This document shows, one piece after another, positions 1 through 5,806 of a DNA stretch of 5,983 nucleotides (position 1 is its first letter; every line of letters starts with the position of its first letter). Source of the DNA: an uncultured Campylobacter sp. GTDB lineage: Bacteria; Campylobacterota; Campylobacteria; Campylobacterales; Campylobacteraceae. The notes under the pieces were generated by a model, which saw only the letters and a list, made by a program, of their open reading frames with translations, was not told the origin of the DNA and made no database searches. A program made the translations under genes and the position numbers. The DNA lies in NCBI RefSeq assembly GCF_937949835.1, contig NZ_CALEDC010000236.1:1-5983 (forward strand), in the 5' to 3' direction.

Positions 1-559
1 GCCAAATTTGGTTATTTTTGTATAGCTCAAATATCTTTTTATAGGTAATCGAATACGTTCCGCCTACGATTAAAAATTTCTTTCGACCGCTTTGAGCTAT
101 ATCTATAAGCTCTCTAAAAAGGGAGAAGGGCGGATTGGTTACAATGATGTCGGCTTGCGCGATTATCTCCTTTACTTCGTCGCTGCGAAAGTCGCCCCGA
201 CCGCGCAACTGCGTTTCGCTCATGCCGTCACTCGTGATCTCTATTTTCGTGCCTTTCGAGTTTAGCTCGTTGATGTTAAACGTCGTCGTGATCAGCTTTT
301 TTAGCTCCAAAGTTTTAAAATTTAAGGCGAAATACCTATAAAAGTTGCTATTTTTGCCGTCATTGCACGGGCAGACTACGATTTTGCCCTTAAAGTGCGC
401 TTTGTAGTCTCGTAGCTCTTCTCTGATCTCGTCAAAGCTAGTATAAAACTCGTCGTCGATCTCGTATTTGGCTTTCATAAAATATACATTGGCTCTCTTT
501 TCTTTATCTGCCATCCAGCCTTGCTCGACCAGCTCGTTTTGGGTTGAAATTTGGCTCAT
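1..559 (-). CDS. EcoRI-family adenine-specific DNA methyltransferase, N-terminal part (cut by window edge)
   Basis: The ORF is open from the ATG at 559 to the left edge, giving 186 residues with no stop. Family knowledge: EcoRI-type enzymes transfer a methyl group from S-adenosylmethionine to adenine N6 and are about 320-330 residues long, so a little over half is present. Seen: DEFYT near residues 36-40; HFKGKIVVCPCND at 55-67, matching the family's HF.-KVVYCNCDDP segment; SNFYRYFALNF at 71-81; GDFRS at 122-126; the catalytic motif IV in VTNPPFSLFRE (NPPF 142-145); and SITYKKIF at 170-177. Start: the ATG overlaps the upstream stop as ATGA and has AAAGGGA 4 bases upstream, inside the preceding gene. 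Odd: CNCDDP reads CPCNDG, and the usual GN-NAITYKE region reads GGTYSITYKK. No endonuclease gene is visible, but the flank beyond position 1 is unseen. Family assignment is confident; DNA specificity cannot be read from sequence. Confidence 0.9.
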   Translation of the reverse strand, partial: MSQISTQNELVEQGWMADKEKRANVYFMKAKYEIDDEFYTSFDEIREELRDYKAHFKGKIVVCPCNDGKNSNFYRYFALNFKTLELKKLITTTFNINELNSKGTKIEITSDGMSETQLRGRGDFRSDEVKEIIAQADIIVTNPPFSLFRELIDIAQSGRKKFLIVGGTYSITYKKIFELYKNNQIW

Positions 560-930
560 TCTTTCCCTTTTTGTCCCGTTTTGCTTTTTGTATCGAAATA
601 CGATTTTAAAAAGCAAATTTCAAAATAATCAGCTTCTGGATCATTTAAATAATGCTCTAAAAATGAAGCGAGTTCTGAACGTACGCTGCCAAACTCTTTA
701 ATAAATTTTTTCTTATTTTGCGTTGCAAAGCATATAAAATCATCTTTGCCGATAATACACTCATAACGACTTTCTAAGTTTCTCCTGTATTTTTTAAAAA
801 TATCAAAAAATACAGGGTTCAACGTGTCTTTATATTCTTTACCGAAATAAAACCCGGCTATATCTTGCTCTTCATCGATTGTCGTTTTACGGCAAACACG
901 AAAAAAGATTTCGGTGTTGTCCACAACCAT
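556..930 (-). CDS. Unrecognised 124-residue protein coupled to the methyltransferase
   Basis: I do not recognise this family. It is a soluble, charged protein rich in Phe, Tyr, Lys, Asp and Glu, with no signal peptide, membrane segment or metal-binding motif. The N-terminal part (about 1-60) contains FFRVCRK and a DIAGFYFG stretch. The middle contains YECIIGKDDFICFATQNKKKF, which looks like beta strands followed by a helix. The C-terminal part (about 80-124) contains SVRSELASFLEHYL and ends in a Lys-rich tail. Evidence that it is real: the ATG follows the topoisomerase stop by one base and has the strongest ribosome binding site in the window. Its stop also overlaps the methyltransferase start as ATGA, so the two are probably translated together. 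Possible roles, all inference: a partner or regulator of the methyltransferase, or an antidefence factor. The coding call is firm; the function is unknown. Confidence 0.8.
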   Translation of the reverse strand: MVVDNTEIFFRVCRKTTIDEEQDIAGFYFGKEYKDTLNPVFFDIFKKYRRNLESRYECIIGKDDFICFATQNKKKFIKEFGSVRSELASFLEHYLNDPEADYFEICFLKSYFDTKSKTGQKGKE

Positions 931-931
931 G

Positions 932-2884
932 TTATTTCCTCCTCAATGCCTTTTCTATAAACGCCTTACAAATTTTCAGATCGGTATCGTAACCTTTGGG
1001 TAGCTCCAGCTTTTTATCTTTTGCTAGATCTTGCGCTAGTTTGATTTGTTTGTCGCTCGGCGGGCGGATGGCTTTGTCTTTATTTTTATTTATAAAATCC
1101 GAGCAAATTTTCCAGTCTGCTTCTATGCCGTCCGGTAATGCTATTTTTAAATCCGAAGCTATGCTTTTCGCAAAATTTAGCTGAGCCTCGCTCGGAGGTT
1201 TGGTCTCGCCGCTATTTAGCTCTTTAAAGCCCATTTTCTCGTGCAGCGGCTTTATGAAATCGAGATAATTTACTTTACCGCTGCTTATTTCGTCTAGTAC
1301 GCTTTCCATATGTTTCGTAAATTCGCTTTGCGTGATCCACTCGTCGTCCTTTTTAACGCTTTCGATGAAGCTTATCCCCTTATTCGTGGCCACTATGTTT
1401 TGATTTTTGCCTTTGGCCTCGATAATCACGAATTCTCGTTTTAAAAGCGTAGGCAGAAACGTTGCATACGTGCTTGGTCTACCGATACCCTCTTTTTCTA
1501 AAAGGGAGATAAAATTGCTTTCCTTGTAGTGTTGCGGAGCTTGTTTTTTAACTTCTTGTAGCTCAAAGCCTAACACCTCGACTTCATCGCCTTGATTTAA
1601 ATTTAGCTCTATTTCCGTCACCTCTTTGTCCTGCTCGTCTTCATCGTCCGCTTGCTCTTTTAAAGCCCCCTTAAAGCCTTTATAAATGCATTTGCCGGTC
1701 TTGGCCTTAAAGCTTAGAGCCTTGACGTCTATATCGTATGTTTTGTTTTCGTTTATGGCGTTTTTGGCTTGACTTAGGACTGAATTTAGAAAAATAAGCT
1801 CATAAAGCGATTTTTCGTCATCCGTTAGGCTTTCGCGCACGGCGATCTCATCAATCTCGCCATAATCGTGCACATGGCTTATACGGATCGCTTCGTGAGC
1901 CTCCGCTTGGCTTTGGCTGCCGGCTTTATATATTTTTTTCTCGTACCATTCTTGCCCTTTAAATTTAGCTTCTACCTCATTTATAAACTCGTCCGATATG
2001 GTGTTGCTATCGGTTCTATGATACGTGATGAGGCCTTTTTCGAATAGCTTTTGAGCTAGGCTCATTGTCTTATCAGAGCTAAAGCCTAGTCTTTTATTTG
2101 CCGTCTCTTGCATTTGGCTGGTTCTAAACGGAGCTTGCGGCTTGATTTGGCTTTGTTTCGTATCTATTTGATAGACTTTTGCTCTGCTGCCGCCAAGTTC
2201 GGCGATTTTTGCGTTCGCTTCGTCTTTTGAGATAAAAATATTATCGTTAACGGCCGTAAATTCTACGCCGCTGCTAGTTTTTAGCTTTGTTTTGATTTTG
2301 TAGTCGATCTGTTTTGAAGCAGGGCTTGCCAAAAATTCTTTTATTTCAAGCTCTCTTTTTACGATCAAAGCGAGCGCCGGCGTTTGGACTCTGCCGACGG
2401 ATAAATTTTTATCGTTGAGCTTATTGATGTAGGCCGGCGACATGATAAAGCCCACTAGCTTATCGCCCACCGCTCGCGCTTTAAAGCTATCAAATTCTTT
2501 TAAATTCGAGCTTGAAAACGGCACGGCTTTATCTAGTCCTTTTTTGATGCCGCTTTCGGTAATCTCGTGGAATTCGGCGCGCTTTACGCTTTTTGCGACA
2601 TTTTTAATCGTCTCATAAACCATGTAGCCTATGCCGTATCCTTCTCGATCCGGGTCGGTGGCTATGATGACGTCTTTGCCTTTGCAGTCATTAAAAATTT
2701 CGTTCATTCTATGCTTGCTTTGCTCTTTCATCTCAAATATCGGCTCATAGCCGGTATAATCGACCACTATCTCCTTTGCTAGCTCTTTAAAATGTCCTTT
2801 TGTGGCGTAAACCTTCGCGCCCGTTATATGTTCTATCTTGTCGCACTTATTAGGGCTTTCGATGATGATTACGGCATCGCTCAT
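932..2884 (-). CDS. topA: Type IA DNA topoisomerase (TopA-like, mobile-element type)
   Basis: This enzyme cuts one DNA strand through a 5'-phosphotyrosine link and passes the other strand, relaxing negative supercoils or decatenating replicating or transferring DNA in the cytoplasm. Seen, in 650 residues: a TOPRIM domain with E9 in IIIESPNK and DPDREG at 77-82 (D77, D79 and E81 for metal binding); SVGRVQTPALAL at 162-173; the active-site motif GLITYHRTDS with Y288 and R290; AHEAIR at 329-334; GIGRPSTYA at 467-475; and HMESVLDEISSGK at 525-537. All catalytic elements are intact. GIGRPSTYA and ITYHRTDS favour TopA over TopB/topoisomerase III. Odd: the C-terminus lacks the Cys4 zinc ribbons of chromosomal TopA (only five scattered Cys: 14, 67, 399, 594, 639) and instead ends in two PPS-type repeats. 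A strongly acidic linker lies at about 412-421. The start is set by AAGGAG overlapping the ssb stop, 5 bases upstream. Its position next to ssb suggests a DNA-processing role for the element, an inference. Confidence 0.95.
   Translation of the reverse strand: MSDAVIIIESPNKCDKIEHITGAKVYATKGHFKELAKEIVVDYTGYEPIFEMKEQSKHRMNEIFNDCKGKDVIIATDPDREGYGIGYMVYETIKNVAKSVKRAEFHEITESGIKKGLDKAVPFSSSNLKEFDSFKARAVGDKLVGFIMSPAYINKLNDKNLSVGRVQTPALALIVKRELEIKEFLASPASKQIDYKIKTKLKTSSGVEFTAVNDNIFISKDEANAKIAELGGSRAKVYQIDTKQSQIKPQAPFRTSQMQETANKRLGFSSDKTMSLAQKLFEKGLITYHRTDSNTISDEFINEVEAKFKGQEWYEKKIYKAGSQSQAEAHEAIRISHVHDYGEIDEIAVRESLTDDEKSLYELIFLNSVLSQAKNAINENKTYDIDVKALSFKAKTGKCIYKGFKGALKEQADDEDEQDKEVTEIELNLNQGDEVEVLGFELQEVKKQAPQHYKESNFISLLEKEGIGRPSTYATFLPTLLKREFVIIEAKGKNQNIVATNKGISFIESVKKDDEWITQSEFTKHMESVLDEISSGKVNYLDFIKPLHEKMGFKELNSGETKPPSEAQLNFAKSIASDLKIALPDGIEADWKICSDFINKNKDKAIRPPSDKQIKLAQDLAKDKKLELPKGYDTDLKICKAFIEKALRRK
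935..1207 (-). repeat. Tandem C-terminal repeat coding for two PPS...LP-G...KIC modules of the topoisomerase
   Basis: Residues 562-600 and 607-645 of the topoisomerase align without gaps over 39 positions, with 18 identities by my count. The shared pattern is PPS-x2-Q, A-x3-A-x-D-x-K, LP-x-G, D-x-KIC and FI-x-K. The period is 45 residues (135 bases). Each unit looks like a small helical module. From memory, similar PxxKQ...A...LP segments occur at the C-termini of plasmid topoisomerases and primases, so this may be an auxiliary DNA-binding element replacing zinc ribbons. The repeat itself is seen directly; its role is inferred. Confidence 0.8.
938..943 (-). promoter_or_regulatory. Strong ribosome binding site AGGAGG for the 124-residue gene
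   Basis: The minus strand reads AGGAGG, then 7 bases, then the ATG at 930. The site lies inside the last codons of the topoisomerase gene (the RRK end), overlapping its Arg-Arg-Lys coding, with the stop codon between site and start. It fixes the start of the 124-residue gene and predicts high translation relative to the neighbours, whose sites are weaker. Confidence 0.8.
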
Positions 2885-2889
2885 ATTTA

Positions 2890-2895
2890 CTCCTT
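2890..2895 (-). promoter_or_regulatory. Ribosome binding site AAGGAG of the topoisomerase, overlapping the ssb stop
   Basis: The minus strand reads TAAGGAGTAAATATG. The TAA is the ssb stop, and AAGGAG begins inside it, 5 bases ahead of the topoisomerase ATG at 2884. This shared junction fixes the start and suggests that ribosomes finishing ssb help to load the topoisomerase message. Confidence 0.75.
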
Positions 2896-3325
2896 AATTA
2901 AAATTTTGCTCGAATGGCGCGTCTTGCGCGTTATCTGTATATTCGTTTTCCATCTGCGGTGCAGGATGGGCTTGCTCGTTTTGCCCGGCTTCTTGCTTAT
3001 CTTTGGTATCAAGCATTATCATTTTATCGACGATCACGCTATGCTTGCTTCTGTTTTGTCCGTTATTGTCCGTCCATCGGTCGAATTTCAGCCGCCCCTC
3101 GATGAATATCCTTGAACCCTTAGCCAGGTACTGATTGGCTATTTCCGCGCTTTTACCCATAAAAGTTACGTCTATAAAGCACGTCTCTTCCCGCTTCTCG
3201 CCGTTTGCCGCATTAAATTTGTGTGTCGAGGCTATTGCGGTATTGCCTATGGCCATACCACTTGCCGTGTATCTGAGCTCTATATCTTTGGTTAAATTTC
3301 CTATGATTGTAGCTTGTGCGAACAT
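2894..3325 (-). CDS. ssb: Single-stranded DNA-binding protein
   Basis: Ssb coats single-stranded DNA during replication, repair and conjugative transfer, usually as a tetramer of OB folds. Seen in 143 residues: an OB fold over about 1-106 with the family's opening (IIGNLTKDIELRYTASGMAIGNTAIA, 7-32), TCFIDVTFMGKSAEIANQYLAKGSRIFIEGRLKFDRWTD (48-86, with F50, F55 and W84 in stacking positions) and the strand HSVIVDKMIML (95-105). After it comes a short Gln/Asn-rich tail (107-143). Odd: bacterial Ssb normally ends in an acidic tip such as DDDIPF that docks partner proteins; here the end is DAPFEQNFN, with PF displaced from the terminus and few acids. Start: ATG at 3325 with AAAAGGGG 5 bases upstream. 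The gene sits between the channel gene (37-base gap) and the topoisomerase (9-base gap). As a second, element-borne Ssb it may protect transferred strands, an inference from context. Confidence 0.95.
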   Translation of the reverse strand: MFAQATIIGNLTKDIELRYTASGMAIGNTAIASTHKFNAANGEKREETCFIDVTFMGKSAEIANQYLAKGSRIFIEGRLKFDRWTDNNGQNRSKHSVIVDKMIMLDTKDKQEAGQNEQAHPAPQMENEYTDNAQDAPFEQNFN

Positions 3326-3330
3326 TTTTA

Positions 3331-3338
3331 CCCCTTTT
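3331..3338 (-). promoter_or_regulatory. Ribosome binding site AAAAGGGG of ssb
   Basis: AAAAGGGG lies 5 bases upstream of the ssb ATG at 3325, within the 37-base gap after the VirB6/TrbL-like gene. It supports that start. The rest of the gap is A+T-rich and holds a small palindrome (3350-3360) but no clear -10/-35 promoter pair. Confidence 0.6.
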
Positions 3339-3362
3339 AAAAGAATTTTCTAAATTTTAGCC

Positions 3363-4574
3363 TTACGGCACCGCGTATCCGCCGCGAAATACTTTATAAG
3401 CATCATATACGCCTTTTCCTAGCATTTTCGTGCCTTTGCCTATATCTTTTCCAAGATTTACGCTCGCGTCTATTCCGGCTTTCGTGATTTGTCCTACCGC
3501 ATTCCCGCCGGTAGCCTTGCCGAAGCTTTGCAACGCTCCGCCGATAAAGCTGCCGCCTGTCGCTTTTCTAGCTAGTCCGCCCAGCAAAGTCTTTCCGGCT
3601 ATGCCGCCTGCTACTGCGCCTGCCACTACTCCGCCTGCTCCGCTTTCCATCTGTGTTCCTAGTACCGCATTTATCCAATTTGGTATTTTTCTGATTATGA
3701 AAAGCGCAGTTATGCAAGTAATTGCTCCAGTAATCAAATATTCAAACTGCTTTATAAATAATTCGCCTATGACGTTTTGATATTTCTCAAGCTCCGTGAT
3801 CGGGTTCATTGCCAAATTTAAAGCGATAAACGCCAAAGGAGCTATTATGGCGTATGATAAGTATAGCTTGTACCAGCTCCACAAATACGGCAAAAAGCGC
3901 GGCGTAATCAAAAACGGCAGCACCAACGGCAGCGTACTTAATATCAGAAACGCTACGAATTTGCTAAAAAATATAACGATCGTGATGCCGATTAATAGAA
4001 TGAAAAATACTAAGTAAAATATCCAAAACGGGATCATTAAAAATGCCGTTACGACTCCCGCCATTAAGTAATCGCTCGGGCCATTTATGTTAAATCCGAA
4101 TATTGACCAAGCTGAGCCTTTTAGATATTCTTTTGTTCCATAATCCCACATCAATACTCTTAAATTATCCACTCTATTGGCCGACTCCGTCACGATCGTT
4201 CCGAAGTCTTGACTCTGAAAAATAGAGCTTACCGTCGCGGTTATCATGTTTTCTGGTATAGTTAGGATATATAAAGCGCCAGTATATGCGCTAAATGAAC
4301 TAAGAACCGCAAAAATGAAACAAAGTTTGATTATATATTTTATAGCGTTAAATGTTTCCTCTCGCGTTGGATAGCCGTTTTTTAGCTTATCCAACAGCCA
4401 AAATACGACTATTAATATTACGATCGTCGTCGTGGCGGTCGAATAAACCAAATCGTGAGCTCCTTGATAAAATTTTTCAAACAAGCTCATTACGTTCTCT
4501 TGCATAACGGCTTGAGTTTTGTTTATCCAGTTGCTATCCGTTAAAAGCGTTTTCGCTACTTGCTGTTGTGCCAT
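3363..4574 (-). CDS. VirB6/TrbL-family inner-membrane protein of a type IV secretion (conjugation) system
   Basis: VirB6/TrbL proteins are polytopic inner-membrane components of the type IV secretion channel and contact the substrate DNA during transfer. Seen in 403 residues: a soluble N-terminus, then hydrophobic segments at about 46-62, 79-105, 170-201 (long, perhaps two), 203-224, 236-257 and 277-295. Between the second and third lies a polar region (about 107-168) expected to be periplasmic. After IPNWINAVLG (297-306), a pattern typical of the end of the VirB6/TrbL core, comes a Gly/Ala-rich tail (about 311-403: GAGGVVAGAVAGGIAG and further GG motifs) ending in basic residues. Length and topology fit the family; identity rests on this layout rather than on a diagnostic catalytic motif. 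Start: ATG at 4574, one base after the upstream stop, with GAGGG 6 bases before it inside the upstream gene. No VirB4, VirB8-10 or VirD4 homologue is in the window, so the rest of the channel must be encoded outside it if it exists. Confidence 0.82.
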   Translation of the reverse strand: MAQQQVAKTLLTDSNWINKTQAVMQENVMSLFEKFYQGAHDLVYSTATTTIVILIVVFWLLDKLKNGYPTREETFNAIKYIIKLCFIFAVLSSFSAYTGALYILTIPENMITATVSSIFQSQDFGTIVTESANRVDNLRVLMWDYGTKEYLKGSAWSIFGFNINGPSDYLMAGVVTAFLMIPFWIFYLVFFILLIGITIVIFFSKFVAFLILSTLPLVLPFLITPRFLPYLWSWYKLYLSYAIIAPLAFIALNLAMNPITELEKYQNVIGELFIKQFEYLITGAITCITALFIIRKIPNWINAVLGTQMESGAGGVVAGAVAGGIAGKTLLGGLARKATGGSFIGGALQSFGKATGGNAVGQITKAGIDASVNLGKDIGKGTKMLGKGVYDAYKVFRGGYAVP

Positions 4575-4575
4575 C

Positions 4576-4851
4576 TTACGCCCTCGTTATATCTTTTTTG
4601 TAAGTTTTTATCGATATTAGCACTTTATTGTTATCTAGCGGTTCTGAGGTTTTTATCTTTTTGATTTCTATTTTCTTGCCGTCTTTCATTATCGTCTCGG
4701 TAGTGATCTCTTCTTGAAAATACGGGCTTTGCATCTCGATGATAAACTCTTCAGCTCCCTCTTTTATGCTTACGTCATCCGCGCTTATCGGTTGCTTTTT
4801 GGCAATCATTCCGTCGCCGACTCCTAAAAAATTCAAAAATTCAAATAACAT
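4576..4851 (-). CDS. Unrecognised 91-residue protein upstream of the channel gene
   Basis: I do not recognise it. The N-terminus (MLFEFLNFLGVGDGM) is hydrophobic but short and lacks the basic residues of a signal peptide or a lipobox. The remainder is charged, with alternating patterns such as EFIIEMQ, ETIMKDGKKIEIKKIKT and KVLISIKTYKK that suggest a small beta-rich fold. Evidence that it is real: AAAGGGA lies 5 bases upstream of the ATG, the gene ends one base before the VirB6/TrbL-like start, and it contains that gene's ribosome binding site. An internal Met at residue 15 is a weaker alternative start. Its place suggests a secretion-system accessory protein, an inference from position only. 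Confidence 0.72.
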   Translation of the reverse strand: MLFEFLNFLGVGDGMIAKKQPISADDVSIKEGAEEFIIEMQSPYFQEEITTETIMKDGKKIEIKKIKTSEPLDNNKVLISIKTYKKDITRA

Positions 4852-4869
4852 TTTAATCCCTTTAAATTT

Positions 4870-4883
4870 GGGGCTTTCGCCCC
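4870..4883 (-). other. Intergenic hairpin with GAAA tetraloop
   Basis: On the minus strand the sequence is GGGGC GAAA GCCCC: a perfect 5-bp G+C stem closed by a GNRA-type tetraloop, a very stable small RNA hairpin. It lies in the 55-base gap between the ArdC-like gene and the 91-residue gene, 6 bases before the AAAGGGA ribosome binding site. What follows is AAATTTAAAGG, not a T run, so it does not look like a Rho-independent terminator. It may stabilise a processed 3' end or modulate translation; either is inference. Confidence 0.65.
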
Positions 4884-4906
4884 GTCTACCCTAAGTTTGG
4901 TTTAGC

Positions 4907-5758
4907 TTACCTGCCTTGTTCTATGCCCTTATCTTTTTGCCTAGTCTGCTTTTTAGCTTTCTCGGCTTCTTTGGACATATCAAGCCTTTGCGCCGGGTTA
5001 TAGTAGTCTACGCCTTTGATTTGAGCCATAGTTAGGTTGTCTAGCTGCTTTGCTAAATTTCCGCCTATCCCCAATGTCTTGCTGTAGTCTATTCTGACTT
5101 CGTATGCTTGGTTCTTGGCCGCCTCTCGGTAGTTTTGGATGGCAGTTAGATCCCGCTCCTTGATTTTTTCTTCGTTTAGCCCGTCGAATTGACTTACATG
5201 ATAGAGCGTTTTCGTCTCCAATCGCGGCTTTATCGGGATTTTTTCCCTGACTACGTACGTGATCGCCTTGCCGGTATTTTCATCGAGTCTAACGTTGCCG
5301 TCTTTGTCTTTGACTGCTGCTATAACCTCTTTGCCGTCTTTGTCCAGTTTCGGCCTTAGCTCGTGATCTGCGATATAAAGCATTTTAACGCCGTCCACTC
5401 TTGCTTGTAGGCCGTTTTTGGTTTTTAAAATTTCGCCGGTTTGCTCGTCGTGCTTGAGCTTTAGCACCCCACCCATTGCGTTACCTTGCTCCATCGTTAC
5501 GAATTGAGGCTCGTCGTAGCCTTTTATAGCCATCTCCGCCCTTAAAAGCATACTGGTCTCTCTTGAATATGTTTTGCCGGTCAAGGCATTGTAAGGCATG
5601 GTGTTATCCACCTCTTCCTTGCTCATATCCCTTTGCCAATCCGCTTTTGCGGTCTTATGAGCTTCAAAAAGTTTATACTTCATATATTTATCGAAGCTCT
5701 CTTTTTTCTCGGCATTACTCATCTGCTCCCAACTCTTTTTCTCTTGTTCCGTTGCCAT
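4907..5758 (-). CDS. ArdC N-terminal-like ssDNA-binding domain protein (DUF1738-type), no protease domain
   Basis: ArdC proteins of conjugative plasmids bind single-stranded DNA through an N-terminal domain and protect incoming DNA from restriction; full ArdC also has a C-terminal zinc metallopeptidase-like domain. Seen in 283 residues: a charged helical start (1-50); PYNALTGKTYS at 55-65, matching the domain's PYN.-TGKPY signature; MLLRAEMAIKGYDEPQFVTMEQGNAMGGVLKL at 70-101, matching its LLL...GY-DPRW-T--QA--LGG-V segment; and YHVSQFDGL at 186-194, matching its Y.VFN.-Q.-GL segment. Residues about 104-172 form a charged insert rich in KDG/DENTGK turns. The C-terminus (260-283) is very basic and helical. 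No HExxH zinc-protease motif is present, so it is either a single-domain relative or a repurposed version. Start: ATG at 5758 with AAGGA 6 bases upstream. A generic element-borne ssDNA-binding protein is the alternative. Confidence 0.62.
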   Translation of the reverse strand: MATEQEKKSWEQMSNAEKKESFDKYMKYKLFEAHKTAKADWQRDMSKEEVDNTMPYNALTGKTYSRETSMLLRAEMAIKGYDEPQFVTMEQGNAMGGVLKLKHDEQTGEILKTKNGLQARVDGVKMLYIADHELRPKLDKDGKEVIAAVKDKDGNVRLDENTGKAITYVVREKIPIKPRLETKTLYHVSQFDGLNEEKIKERDLTAIQNYREAAKNQAYEVRIDYSKTLGIGGNLAKQLDNLTMAQIKGVDYYNPAQRLDMSKEAEKAKKQTRQKDKGIEQGR

Positions 5759-5782
5759 TTTTTATCCTTGCGTCTGTCGTTT

Positions 5783-5806
5783 ACTCATAGCTTTTGGGCT
5801 ATGAGT
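5783..5806 (-). other. 9-bp inverted repeat overlapping the upstream stop codon
   Basis: ACTCATAGC (5783-5791) and GCTATGAGT (5798-5806) are exact inverse complements separated by 6 bases. On the minus strand the first arm contains the TAG stop of the upstream gene. The repeat is followed by AAACGACAG, not a T run, so a simple terminator is unlikely. It lies about 14 bases before the ArdC-like gene's ribosome binding site and could be a coupling hairpin or a protein-binding site; the function is not shown. Confidence 0.6.

Noticed and set aside
135..341. A plus-strand frame of 68 residues near the left edge.
   Set aside because: It lies opposite the methyltransferase frame, which has unmistakable motifs including NPPF.
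2567..3115. Plus-strand reading frames with hydrophobic peptides opposite the topoisomerase start and ssb.
   Set aside because: They are shadows of two firmly identified genes and lack plausible ribosome binding sites or recognisable domains.
3350..3360. The small A+T palindrome CTAAATTTTAG in the gap before ssb, as an operator or terminator.
   Set aside because: It is a 5-bp A+T-rich match with a 1-base centre, easily expected by chance in this composition, and has no supporting context.
3430..3780. A long plus-strand reading frame coding a Pro/Ala/Pro-Pro-rich peptide.
   Set aside because: It is antisense to the Gly/Ala-rich tail of the VirB6/TrbL-like gene; Gly codons on one strand read as Pro on the other. 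It has no ribosome binding site, and the opposite strand has clear family features.
4870..4883. The GGGGC/GCCCC hairpin as a Rho-independent terminator.
   Set aside because: Neither strand has a T run directly after the stem, and a closely spaced gene with its own ribosome binding site follows.
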